From Chloroflexi bacterium ADurb.Bin180 (lineage in GTDB: Bacteria > Chloroflexota > Anaerolineae > UBA2200), in the NCBI GenBank assembly GCA_002070215.1, contig MWCV01000016.1:1-55166 (forward strand): DNA of 55,166 bases, read 5' to 3'. The notes beneath the pieces are model-generated. The model had not been told where the DNA came from, did not search any database, and worked only from the letters and a program-made list of their open reading frames with translations. Shown here in pieces: positions 9,101 to 16,828 of the stretch. Position 1 is the stretch's first letter; each line of letters begins with the position of its first letter. A program made the position numbers and the translations under genes.

Positions 9101-9843
9101 GTCGCACTGGGTGTCGACGTGACCGTTGGGGTCTGCGTGGCAGGCGCTCCCCCGGCATCGTAGGTGATGACCAGCCTGGGTCTGAGTGTCGGCGTGGCGT
9201 GCTGCGCGCTGGCAAAGTAGAACAGACCATCGGGCGAGCCTGCCCCGCCCTTGAGCAAGAATCCGTTATTGGCCAAACTGCCGCTCACCCACTCCTGAAC
9301 CACGGAGGTCAAGTCAAGCGAGTACCAGCGGAATATGCCACTGGTCGTGAAGCGGCCCTCGGCCGTGCTGCGTCGGTCCGCCGCGCCGTTCGCGCCCGGC
9401 GCCTGCCAGCTTGTACCTGGCTGAGCCAGAGTCCAGTTAGTGCTGCACATCTCCACCGGGCGCAGCAGAGCAAAGACATCGACTGTCATGTCAAAGCTGC
9501 TCCAGCCCGCCGCGTAGAGTTCGAGCCTGGCTGACTCAATGGCGCTGCCCGGTGGCACTGCGCTCAGATCAAAGCGCAGCAGCCCCTCATAGCGGCCCTT
9601 CTGATCCACGCGCCAGAGGTCGCCGTTGCAGTAGTTGGTGCCCGTTGGGGCGTAGACATAGAGGTAAGTATCTTCCGTTCCAGCGTACCCGTTCAGCCCT
9701 TGCTGCAGCACCAGCGTCTCTGAACCCAGAGCCGCGGCCCGGGCGGCCGAGAGCGGCCTCGCCCCGGAGGGCAGAACCACAACCAGGCTGCAGGCCAGTA
9801 CGATCCAGGCAATGGTCCGTACACAGCGGTGACGCTTATCCAT
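6106..9843 (-). CDS. Secreted protein: four DNRLRE-type domains plus SGNH-like domain
   Basis: A 1245-residue exported protein with signal peptide (MDKRHRCVRTIAWIVLACSL, cleavage near AARA). Four beta-rich domains lie at about 40-225, 254-422, 479-665 and 719-904. Each carries LxRFDLSxxP, xLELYAAGWS-like and VxxWVSGxxxNxGxLL motifs of the DNRLRE/TGF-propeptide-like family. Thr/Pro linkers of TPTATRTATATAT type separate them. Domains 1, 3 and 4 are closely similar; domain 2 is shorter. The last ~285 residues form an SGNH-like fold: FIHHSTGSGWL (possible Ser), KSCFPNSDI (Asn) and SGDSHPTAAGH (Asp/His), with HHSTG replacing the usual GDS. A cell-surface hydrolase or esterase acting on an extracellular carbohydrate is a reasonable guess. 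The gene is monocistronic. Confidence 0.85.
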   Translation of the reverse strand: MDKRHRCVRTIAWIVLACSLVVVLPSGARPLSAARAAALGSETLVLQQGLNGYAGTEDTYLYVYAPTGTNYCNGDLWRVDQKGRYEGLLRFDLSAVPPGSAIESARLELYAAGWSSFDMTVDVFALLRPVEMCSTNWTLAQPGTSWQAPGANGAADRRSTAEGRFTTSGIFRWYSLDLTSVVQEWVSGSLANNGFLLKGGAGSPDGLFYFASAQHATPTLRPRLVITYDAGGAPATQTPTVTSTPSATTTGTGECTLWLAQRGTSGTVNDAYVWQSSPDYTGNSDTLYTGMVGEGRKRTLIRFDLSTVPAGAAVVSATFSIYLYSGDAGHTVNLYRSSANWAETSVTWNNYGGYEPAVLGSFSTATGWRQVDVTELVRGWVAGTWPNYGLLLDDPAATGSATYRSSEYGTVAQRPRLQLCYSESGTPQPTRTATLTATPSRTGTPTATRTQTATASQTALATLTATPTASPTTAGGGQEQTVELRQGLNGYVGSEDTWLHVYDNGQNYCLDGLLKVGYKGQQVGLVRFDLSAIPSGSTVTQADLYLYAAGWSGSDLTFDAYAVLRDVNICAANWTSSGASGPWQVPGGKGALDRRQTADGSVSTSGVGKTYRLNLTALVQDWVSNVIPNEGILLQARDAASAATFYLASAEYANSGSRPRLVITYRGGAAGSPTATRTATLTSTAPPMASRTPTATATTDQVSTPTFTPTATVGGGGQPITTVLQAGNGGYAGAADTYLYAYGGETSQCTATLLKVGYRQQYASHFSFDLSQVPFDATVLSAQLELYAAGWSAENMGLDLFAVLREADLCQETWTNAATGNPWGAPGCNGATDRRLVRESGITTNSAPRWYAFDVTSLVAEWVSGALANRGMLLRGASATEAASFQFASSEYGTSALRPRLIVCYRSGAGGPTPTRTATRTATATATPTLVPTATQTRTATATATATRTRTPTPTAAGSLNPNPPAQTVKLIFIHHSTGSGWLDDSGRLGITLRDNNYFVSDTNYGWGPDGIGNLTDIGHWWTWFVGPNRNTYTAALYAESAQHASYSRLATDPGGQNQIIMFKSCFPNSDIGGNPNDPPTVGDNPLRGQYVGSSLTVANAKGIYNDILGYFATRQDKLFVVITAPPLTQASTSAAAAANARAFNNWLVNDWLSGYAYNNVVVFDYYSVLTSNGGNTNTNDLGWATGNHHRWRNGAIEHIQTVASNSCAYGSSSGDSHPTAAGHQKASGEFAQLLNIWYHRWSGQ

Positions 9844-9905
9844 GGTCAGCTCCTTGAGCAGATGTCACCATATGGTAACCCAATGCTGACGCATTGTCAA
9901 CTATC

Positions 9906-9913
9906 TTGCTCCT
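9906..9913. repeat. Target-site duplication, left
   Basis: TTGCTCCT directly abuts the left end of the miniature element and is repeated exactly at 10158-10165 beyond its right end. Confidence 0.85.
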
Positions 9914-10157
9914 GAGAGTGTGGAATAACTGCCCAGGGAGCGTGAACGACAGGTTCGTAGTTGCCGTAGGTCTCTGAGCTACTGCGAAGAGGCGCTTTAG
10001 CGCTCCCCTTCCGGACGGTCTCACCGCGTCAGTGGGTGGGGACAGGCCAAAGCCTGTACTACGAACCTATCGAGGTCCGTAGTTGCCCCGAGTCTTGGCA
10101 CTACCAGGCACAGGCGCCAGGGTGCTCCCATCCCTGGCCCGCTTTTTCCACACTCTC
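9914..10157 (+). mobile_element. Miniature inverted-repeat element (MITE-like), 244 bp, copy 1
   Basis: The element begins GAGAGTGTGGAA and ends TTCCACACTCTC, so its termini are perfect inverted repeats of about 12 bases. It is flanked by identical 8-bp direct repeats TTGCTCCT, the footprint of transposition. It encodes no plausible protein. Inside are nested palindromes: AGGTTCGTAGTTGCC (9951-9965), the inverse CTACGAACCT (10059-10068), a second AGGTCCGTAGTTGCC (10073-10087) and GGCGCTTTAGCGCT (9991-10004). A near-identical inverted copy lies at 54892-55166. It sits in the gap between the Fe-S gene and the DNRLRE gene. The mobilising transposase is not in the window; 8-bp duplications are made by several IS groups. 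Confidence 0.85.
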
Positions 10158-10165
10158 TTGCTCCT
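10158..10165. repeat. Target-site duplication, right
   Basis: Second copy of TTGCTCCT, immediately after the right inverted repeat of the miniature element. Confidence 0.85.
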
Positions 10166-10176
10166 GGATCGATCAT

Positions 10177-11268
10177 CTATACGAGGTCGTCCAGCGGCAC
10201 TCCCCTGGCATCGGCGCGCTCCTGCTGCCAGGCCTGGCGGTCCACCGGCGGCGGTGCCTCAACACTGGCCTTGCGCTGTTCGAGGCTGAGGGCATCGCTT
10301 GGGCAGGCGCTCACGCACAGCCCGCAGCCCATGCACTTGCTCCCGTCAACGTGGCACACGCCATCGTCCATGGCCAGCGCGCCAAAGTGACAGCGCTCCA
10401 GGCAGGCCTCGCAGCCCACACAGGCGTCATCATCCACGCGCGCGATATAGTTCGAGTGCGCCAGTGCGTGCGCCTGGCCAAACTCGACCACCCCGCGCAG
10501 AATCCCGCAGCAGCAGGGGCAGCAGTTGCAGATGTAATGGATGTCCTGCTGATAGTTGTACACCGTATGCACCAGGCCCGCCTCTTCGGCCTCGCGCAGG
10601 ATGCGCAGCGCCTCTTCCTTGGTCACCTGACGCACATGCGGAAGGTGGGCAAACACTCCCTCCACCGGGGCAAAGTTCACGCAGTTGAACTTGGGATACT
10701 CGCAGCGCTGCCCGATGAGCTCTCTCTGCTTGCGGCAGATGCACTCCCTCACGCCCCAGTCCTTGGCGTTCTCGACCAGCGCGCTCACCCGCTCATAGGG
10801 AGCCAGCTCGATGTCCGCCGGCACGGCCTGCTGCACAGGAATGACACGAACTAGAGAGGGTCCGGGCCCGCCGACCATGCCCTCGCCGCGTGTCTCCTGA
10901 ACGAGCTGCTCGAACAGCTCGGCCATCTCCTTGTCGTAGTAGGCCAGCGACTCTTCGTAGGAGCCCACCACGAACGGTTCCAGCCCAAAGACGAGGCCAT
11001 TCTCTCCGCGTCGGACACTCACCAAACCGCGCCTGGCCATGCCCTTGAGGGTAGCCAGGGCGGCCTTTTCCTCTACCCCGGCCCGTGCGGCGATGGTCGC
11101 CGCATCCTCGCGCCTCATGCGCATTGCCGCGCCCAGCTCGGCCTGCTCGGGAGAAAACATCTTGGCCAGCACCTTGAGCTCGGTGCCTTTGGGGCTGCGG
11201 GGCAGCCCGTTCGGGGTTCTGCTCAAACGGTCAGCGAGACGCTCATAGACGGCCTGAATCTTGCTCAT
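10177..11268 (-). CDS. 4Fe-4S protein with N-terminal winged-helix-like region
   Basis: A 363-residue soluble protein. Residues 1-110 look like a winged-helix module (EDAATIAARAGVEEKAALATLKGMARRGLVSVR). The centre has unusual cysteine groups, CICRKQRELIGQRC near 178-191 and CNCCPCCCG near 250-258. Two classic 4Fe-4S motifs follow, CVGCEACLERCHFGAL and CMGCGLCVSACPSDAL, near 282-330. This arrangement is common in ferredoxin-like proteins of anaerobes annotated only as 4Fe-4S binding protein. It is likely a redox or electron-transfer partner. Substrate and partner are unknown. It diverges from the ABC exporter operon across a 200-base gap. Confidence 0.8.
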   Translation of the reverse strand: MSKIQAVYERLADRLSRTPNGLPRSPKGTELKVLAKMFSPEQAELGAAMRMRREDAATIAARAGVEEKAALATLKGMARRGLVSVRRGENGLVFGLEPFVVGSYEESLAYYDKEMAELFEQLVQETRGEGMVGGPGPSLVRVIPVQQAVPADIELAPYERVSALVENAKDWGVRECICRKQRELIGQRCEYPKFNCVNFAPVEGVFAHLPHVRQVTKEEALRILREAEEAGLVHTVYNYQQDIHYICNCCPCCCGILRGVVEFGQAHALAHSNYIARVDDDACVGCEACLERCHFGALAMDDGVCHVDGSKCMGCGLCVSACPSDALSLEQRKASVEAPPPVDRQAWQQERADARGVPLDDLV

Positions 11269-11377
11269 GCTGTGCCTCCACGCCCGGATTTACGCATTGT
11301 GTCGATGCCTGCTCATTCTATCACCGCCCCGTTCGCCGCGCAACTGGCAGGCCCTGCCATTTGGCCTCCGGCTCTGT

Positions 11378-11406
11378 TTGCTCGAACGGCGGCGCTGTGC
11401 TAAACT
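11378..11406 (+). promoter_or_regulatory. Candidate promoter of the ABC exporter operon
   Basis: TTGCTC and TAAACT are 17 bases apart, a weak sigma-70 match placed about 60 bases before the first ABC gene. It is the best candidate in this divergent gap. Confidence 0.3.
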
Positions 11407-11467
11407 TGACTGTCCTTGCTCTGGATGAACGCGGCAAGCGCACCTCGCGTATTAGTGAGGGCCCGTC

Positions 11468-13312
11468 GTGACCACTATGGCTAACCACACTCAACCGCTT
11501 ACCACGCCTGAATACGACCTGAGCCACGCCGTTCACGCCAACCGACTGATCGGCATCTGGCGGCTCTCCAGAGGCTTCCGCTGGGCCTACCTCGCCGCCA
11601 CGGTGAGTCTGGGCATCGCCGCGGCTGGCCGCGCCGGGGCCTATCTCACCCTGCGCTATCTGGTCGACACGGTGCTGGTCGGCAACCGCTTTGGCCGGGA
11701 ACTGGCTTACGTCGTGGTTGCCTTCCTCGCGGCCTCGGCCGCAGAGGGATTGTTCAGCTACCTCAGCGGTCTCTGGGCCGCGCAGACCGCCGAAGGCGTG
11801 GCCATGCGCCTGCGCAACTATCTCTTTGACCATATCCAGCGGCTCTCCTTCACCTATCACGACTATGCGCAGACCGGCGACCTGATCGCGCGCTGCACTT
11901 CCGATATCGACAGCGTCCGCCGCCTCTTTGCCGATCAGGCCATTGGCATTGGGCGCATCATCTCGCTGTTCCTCATCAACCTCATCGCCCTCGTGCGCCT
12001 GAACGGACCGCTAGCCTGGCTGGCCTGCGCGGTTCTGCCGCTGCTCTTCGTCGCCTCGGCGCTCTTTGGCCGGCGGGTCGGAGCGGCCTTTGAGGCTTAT
12101 CAGGCCCAGGAGGCTCGGGTCTGCACTGTGCTCCAGGAAAACCTCACCGCCGTCCGCGTAGTTCGCGCCTTTGCGCGGCAGGATTTCGAGCGGGACAAGT
12201 TCGACCGCGAGAACGCCCTCAAACTGGAACGGGCACGCGGTCTGTGGACTATGCACGCGCTCTACTGGCCCATCTCCGACACGCTGTGCGGCCTGCAGAT
12301 GCTGCTCTGTGTCTGGGTGGGTGCTCTGCGCGCGATAGACAAGGTCATCACACCCGGTACCTACGTGGCCTACCTGGGTATCGTCATTGGCATCATCTGG
12401 CCCATGCGCAACCTGGGCCGGTTGATTGTGAATATGTCAACGGGCCTGGTTTCTTACGTGCGCCTGCGCGACGTGATGCAGCAGCCGCGTGAGCCGCTGG
12501 ATCAGGGCGACTATGTTCCGCCTGCACCGCTGCGCGGTGAGCTGGCCTTTGACAACGTGTCGTTCCACTATCAGTCGGGCCACGAGGCCATCTCCAACGT
12601 CAGCTTTTCCTGCCAGCCAGGGCAGATCATCGCCTTGCTCGGTTCCACCGGCTCAGGTAAGACTACCCTGGCCAACCTGCTGCCTCGCTTCTACGACTAT
12701 GACTCGGGTTCCATCCTGCTGGACGGCATCGAGCTCAAACGCTATCCCCGCCGCTACCTGCGGCAGCAGATCGGCATCGTCGAACAGGAACCGTTCCTCT
12801 TCTCTCGTACCATTCGTGAGAACATCCGCTATGGTGTTGACCGCGTGGTCAGCGACGACGAAATCGAGCAGGCCGCGCGCTCTGCGGCGATCGACAACGA
12901 GATCCGCGCTTTTTCCCAGGGCTACGACACCCTGCTGGGCGAAAGGGGCATCACCCTGTCCGGCGGTCAGAAGCAGCGCGTTGCCATCGCCCGCACACTG
13001 CTCAAGAACCCGCGCATCCTCATCCTGGACGACTCGACCTCCTCTGTAGACGCCGAGACCGAGGCCCTCCTGCGCTCGGCCCTCGACCGCCTGCTGGCGG
13101 GTCGAACCACCTTTGTCATCGCCCACCGCGTACAGAGTCTGATGACCGCCGACGAGATCCTGGTCTTGAAGCAGGGTCGCATCGTGCAGCGCGGCACCCA
13201 CGCCTCCCTGCTGACCGAGGAGGGCCCCTACCGCCAGATCTACAACCTGCAGGTGCGCATCGAGACGGAACTGGAACGTGAGCTGTCCTCGGCCGACAAG
13301 GATCACCAGTGA
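11468..13312 (+). CDS. ABC exporter half-transporter A (degenerate Walker B)
   Basis: Fused membrane/ATPase half-transporter of 614 residues. Six helices lie in the first ~330 residues. The nucleotide-binding domain has Walker A LLGSTGSGKTTL (near 389-400), signature LSGGQKQR (near 496-503) and Walker B ILILDDSTSSVD (near 516-527). The residue after the Walker B aspartate is Asp instead of the catalytic Glu. In heterodimeric exporters such as TM287/288 this marks the degenerate-site subunit. The partner gene overlaps its stop. Start is GTG 11468 or the ATG at 11477, neither with a strong Shine-Dalgarno. The substrate is likely a lipid, drug or peptide. Confidence 0.93.
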   Translation: MTTMANHTQPLTTPEYDLSHAVHANRLIGIWRLSRGFRWAYLAATVSLGIAAAGRAGAYLTLRYLVDTVLVGNRFGRELAYVVVAFLAASAAEGLFSYLSGLWAAQTAEGVAMRLRNYLFDHIQRLSFTYHDYAQTGDLIARCTSDIDSVRRLFADQAIGIGRIISLFLINLIALVRLNGPLAWLACAVLPLLFVASALFGRRVGAAFEAYQAQEARVCTVLQENLTAVRVVRAFARQDFERDKFDRENALKLERARGLWTMHALYWPISDTLCGLQMLLCVWVGALRAIDKVITPGTYVAYLGIVIGIIWPMRNLGRLIVNMSTGLVSYVRLRDVMQQPREPLDQGDYVPPAPLRGELAFDNVSFHYQSGHEAISNVSFSCQPGQIIALLGSTGSGKTTLANLLPRFYDYDSGSILLDGIELKRYPRRYLRQQIGIVEQEPFLFSRTIRENIRYGVDRVVSDDEIEQAARSAAIDNEIRAFSQGYDTLLGERGITLSGGQKQRVAIARTLLKNPRILILDDSTSSVDAETEALLRSALDRLLAGRTTFVIAHRVQSLMTADEILVLKQGRIVQRGTHASLLTEEGPYRQIYNLQVRIETELERELSSADKDHQ

Positions 13313-15141
13313 TAGACACCGAGCTCGATCAGGAACTCAACAAGGCCCGCCCGGCTGCGGCGACGATGCGCCGTATCCTGGCCCTTGCCGCGCCCTACCC
13401 CCGCACCACGGTTGGCTTTCTGCTCGCCGTCGCCGTCGTTTCCGTCCTCGACTCGGGCTATTCGATGATTCGGCGCGCCATCCTCGACCGCTACGTTATG
13501 CTCGGCGAGCGGACCATTCTGGCTCCAGCACTGTGGGCCTATCTGGGCACCATCTTCCTAGAGGCCCTCTGCGTTCTGGCCTTTATCTACCTGGTCGGCA
13601 TGCTCGGTGAACGAATCGAGTACGACCTGCGTCGGCGCCTGTTCAGTCACCTGCAGGACCTGTCCTTCTCCTACTTTGACCGTACCCCCGTCGGCTGGCT
13701 GATGGCGCGCGTCACCTCAGATACCGAGAGGCTCGCGCAGCTCGTAACCTGGGGTGCGCTCGACGTGGTCTGGGGCATTGTTAACATCGCCGCCTCGCTC
13801 ACCTTTATGTCCATCATCAACTGGCGTTTGACCCTGGTGGTCATCGCCTCCCTTCCCGTGCTGGCCTGGGTCGCCGTCCAGTTCAGCGAGCGGATTCTGA
13901 TCGAGTTCCGTCGGGTTCGCCGCCACAACTCGATGATCACCGCATCGTTCAACGAGAACATCACCGGCGTCAGGGTCGTCAAGGCACTGGGCCGAGAAAA
14001 GGCCAACCTGACCGAGTTCAGTGCCCTGACGCAGCAGATGCACGATTCCAGCTACCGTGCGGCGCGCCTGTCGGCGCTCTTCCTGCCGGCGGTAGAGATG
14101 ATCAGCGCCGTGACCGCCGCCGCTGTGATGGCCCTCACCGGCTGGCAGTCGCGTGTCGCCGGGCTGACCATCGGCGACGTCCAGGCGTTTGTGTACCTCA
14201 TCGCCTCGATGCTCTGGCCCATTCAGGACCTGGCTCGCGTCTATGCCGAGATGCAGCACGCGGTGGCCTCGGCCGAACGCATCTTTGGACTGCTGGACAC
14301 GCCCCCTGACATCCGCGACCGCCCTGACGCCATTGACCCGGGAACGATCCTGGGCGACATCGAGTTCGACCACGTCGGCTTTTACTACGATGCGGACAAG
14401 CCGGTCTTGTCCGACTTGAGCCTCTCGGTTCGTGCCGGCGAGATGATCGCTCTGGTGGGCCCGACCGGCGGCGGCAAGTCGACCATCGTCAATCTGCTGT
14501 GCCGCTTCTACGAGCCGCGCTCTGGCACGATCCGCTTTGGCGGCAGGGACTATCTGCAGCTCTCCTTGCATGCCATTCAGTCCCGGCTGGGAGTGGTCCT
14601 GCAGACCCCGCACCTCTTCTCGGGAACGTTGCGTGAGAACATCCGCTATGGTCGCCTTTCGGCCACTGACGCTGAGGTAGAGGAAGCTGCGCGGATGGTC
14701 GGGGCCGCTGGCTTTATTCAGCGGATGGAGCGGGGGTTCGATTCGCCAGTCGGTGAAGGCGGCCAGCTCCTGTCGGTGGGCCAGAAGCAGTTGATCAGCC
14801 TCTGCCGCGCAGTGCTCGCCCGCCCCGAGCTGCTGGTTATGGATGAGGCTACGTCCTCGGTGGACACGCTGACCGAGGCGCTCATCCAGAAGGGGATGGA
14901 AACCCTGCTCACCGGGCGCACCAGCTTTGTCATCGCGCACCGCCTCTCTACCATCAAGCGTGCCGACCGCATTCTCTTCATCGATGGCGGGCGCATCGTC
15001 GAGTCAGGAACACACCGCGAGCTGCTACGCCAGCGCGGGCGCTACTACAATCTGTACACCAGGCAGTTCCGCCGCGACCTCGAGAGCGAGCAGGAAGAGT
15101 TCGGCCCTGGCGAGGCCGAGCTCCTGTCCCAGGTATCCTAG
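13309..15141 (+). CDS. ABC exporter half-transporter B (degenerate signature)
   Basis: Partner half-transporter of 610 residues starting with GTG overlapping the upstream TGA (GTGA). N-terminal transmembrane domain of six helices. The ATPase domain has Walker A VGPTGGGKSTI (near 383-393), signature LSVGQKQL (near 487-494, a departure from LSGGQ) and a normal Walker B LLVMDEATSSVD with catalytic Glu. Complementary defects in the two subunits predict one active and one inactive ATP site, as in TM287/288 or TmrAB. It is followed 39 bases later by the ferredoxin/MinD-like gene. Confidence 0.93.
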   Translation: MIDTELDQELNKARPAAATMRRILALAAPYPRTTVGFLLAVAVVSVLDSGYSMIRRAILDRYVMLGERTILAPALWAYLGTIFLEALCVLAFIYLVGMLGERIEYDLRRRLFSHLQDLSFSYFDRTPVGWLMARVTSDTERLAQLVTWGALDVVWGIVNIAASLTFMSIINWRLTLVVIASLPVLAWVAVQFSERILIEFRRVRRHNSMITASFNENITGVRVVKALGREKANLTEFSALTQQMHDSSYRAARLSALFLPAVEMISAVTAAAVMALTGWQSRVAGLTIGDVQAFVYLIASMLWPIQDLARVYAEMQHAVASAERIFGLLDTPPDIRDRPDAIDPGTILGDIEFDHVGFYYDADKPVLSDLSLSVRAGEMIALVGPTGGGKSTIVNLLCRFYEPRSGTIRFGGRDYLQLSLHAIQSRLGVVLQTPHLFSGTLRENIRYGRLSATDAEVEEAARMVGAAGFIQRMERGFDSPVGEGGQLLSVGQKQLISLCRAVLARPELLVMDEATSSVDTLTEALIQKGMETLLTGRTSFVIAHRLSTIKRADRILFIDGGRIVESGTHRELLRQRGRYYNLYTRQFRRDLESEQEEFGPGEAELLSQVS

Positions 15142-15180
15142 CAGCCAGGTGTCGCTCAGAGCGGCAGAAAGGAGAGCTCG

Positions 15181-16044
15181 ATGACCATCAAACAACTGGT
15201 AGTGGTCGCGGACCACTCCTGGCCGAACATAGCGGAGGTTTTGCGTGCTCTGGCGGCTCTGGCTGCCCGCGACGGCGCCGTGGTCCTGTTCGACGGCAAC
15301 GTGCACAGCGGCCGCCTGGCGGAGCAGCTCTGTGCCTCCCCTGCCGAGGTGGTTCGCTTCGTTGGCGGCAGGGTGGCCGCGATTGACCCGACTCGCTGTG
15401 ACGGCTGCGGCCTATGTCTGTCGGCCTGCCGCCTGTGCGCGATCCAGCGGACCGATTCCGGCATAGCGATTGATCCTGCCATCTGCGAGGCCTGCCAATC
15501 CTGCTACTACCAGTGCCCCATCCACGCTATCGACATGCTGGAGCGGGATACGGGCACCTGGACCAGGTCTACCTGGGCGATGGGGGCGCTTTTCTCGGCC
15601 AGGCTAGACGTGGGCCAGCCAGACTCGGGCAAGCTGCTCAACGTGGCGCGCCTGCAGGCCCGCACGGCAGCAATGGCGGCGCGCCCTGCGACGCTGATCG
15701 TGGCTGCGCCAGCGGACCAGCCAGAGGCGGTCTCATCCTGCCTGTTTGGCGCTGACCTGGCGCTCTTGCTGGTCACCTCAGAGCAGGACCTCCAGGGCCT
15801 CGGCGCGCAGAGTGCGATGGCCGCAACGGCACGCGTCCGCGCGATGGCCCTGGACTGCGCGTCGCAGGGGCTGGAGCCGCTGCGCGGCCAGGTCGAGGCG
15901 GTGTGTCGTGACCTCGCGCTGGACCTGGCAGTGGCGTCGCCTCCCCTGCACCGCGAGAGCACCGCCAGCCCCGCAGCGGCGCAGTCCGTCGGGTCGCTCA
16001 GCCAGGCCTGGCCGGGCATCCGCCGTCGTCTGTGGGTCCGGTGA
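15181..16044 (+). CDS. MinD-superfamily Fe-S protein (COG1149 type) with lost P-loop
   Basis: A 287-residue protein resembling MinD-superfamily ATPases with an inserted ferredoxin domain. Two cluster motifs, CDGCGLCLSACRLCAI and CEACQSCYYQCPIHAI, lie near residues 77-120. RSTWAMGALFSARLDVGQPDSGKLL matches the conserved region after the ferredoxin insert in that family. The N-terminus, where the family has a GKGGTGKTT P-loop, reads VVVADHSWPNIAEVL with no Lys/Thr nucleotide motif. The downstream half also lacks the usual switch-like features. It may be a redox or scaffold protein derived from the ATPase. AGAAAGGAGAG supplies the ribosome site. Part of the ABC exporter operon. Confidence 0.75.
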   Translation: MTIKQLVVVADHSWPNIAEVLRALAALAARDGAVVLFDGNVHSGRLAEQLCASPAEVVRFVGGRVAAIDPTRCDGCGLCLSACRLCAIQRTDSGIAIDPAICEACQSCYYQCPIHAIDMLERDTGTWTRSTWAMGALFSARLDVGQPDSGKLLNVARLQARTAAMAARPATLIVAAPADQPEAVSSCLFGADLALLLVTSEQDLQGLGAQSAMAATARVRAMALDCASQGLEPLRGQVEAVCRDLALDLAVASPPLHRESTASPAAAQSVGSLSQAWPGIRRRLWVR

Positions 16045-16059
16045 CCAGAGACCCGACCG

Positions 16060-16827
16060 ATGATGTACGAGCGCTACGCCGAGGTATATGACGAGTCCGG
16101 GCAGATTGGCTTTAGCCTGCGCATGCTCGAGTACCTTGATCGCGTCCTTGAGCGCCATCCTCCGCCCGCGCACTCTCTGCTTGATCTGGCCTGCGGCACT
16201 GGCACCGTGGCCCTCGCCTTCGCCCAGCGCGGTTGGGAGGTGTACGGCGTGGACGCCTCTCCCGAAATGCTCGAACGCGCCAGAGCCAAAGCCGCTGCGC
16301 TGGGACAATCCGTCGCCCTGAGCTGCCAGGATATGCGCCGCTTTGTGCTGCCGCACCCCGTAGCGCTGGTCACCTGCCTCTACGACAGCCTGAACTATAT
16401 GCTCACCGAGTACGACCTGCGGCGGGCCCTCTCTGCCGCCGCTCAAGCCCTTTTGCCCGGCGGTCTGTTTGTGGCCGACGTCAACACCCGCTATGCCCTG
16501 GAGCACGGCTGGGGAAACAACTGCTTCTTCACTGAGGGCAAGAACCTGGCCATGGTGATGGACAGCTCCTGGGACCCCACGCGCGAGCTGTCTACAGTTC
16601 ACCTGGTGGGGTTCATCCGCAACGACGCTGGCCTGTACGAGCGCTTTGACGAACAGCACGTCGAGGCAGCCTTCGATGACGCGACCATGCGCTGTGCCTT
16701 TGCCAGCGCGGGTCTGGAGGTGAACGCCGTCTACGAGTGCTTTACCTTCTCGTCAGCCAGCGCCGACGCCAATCGCCTGCTCTGGGTGGCAGGCACTCCT
16801 CCCGCGAAGCAGAATGGAGGTGGCTGA
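16060..16827 (+). CDS. Class I SAM-dependent methyltransferase
   Basis: A 255-residue soluble methyltransferase. The AdoMet-binding motif I is LLDLACGTGTVALAFAQRG near 42-60, followed by YGVDASPEMLERAR (motif II) and the acidic CQDMRRF region. YDSLNYML is typical of a subgroup related to UbiE/SmtA. The acceptor substrate cannot be read from sequence. It lies 15 bases after the Fe-S protein gene and runs into the next membrane-protein gene, so the five genes from 11468 to 17482 form one unit. Confidence 0.88.
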   Translation: MMYERYAEVYDESGQIGFSLRMLEYLDRVLERHPPPAHSLLDLACGTGTVALAFAQRGWEVYGVDASPEMLERARAKAAALGQSVALSCQDMRRFVLPHPVALVTCLYDSLNYMLTEYDLRRALSAAAQALLPGGLFVADVNTRYALEHGWGNNCFFTEGKNLAMVMDSSWDPTRELSTVHLVGFIRNDAGLYERFDEQHVEAAFDDATMRCAFASAGLEVNAVYECFTFSSASADANRLLWVAGTPPAKQNGGG

Positions 16828-16828
16828 G

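Noticed and set aside
10036-10854. 272-codon plus-strand frame starting inside the miniature element
   Set aside because: Antisense to the 4Fe-4S gene and begins in non-coding repeat sequence.
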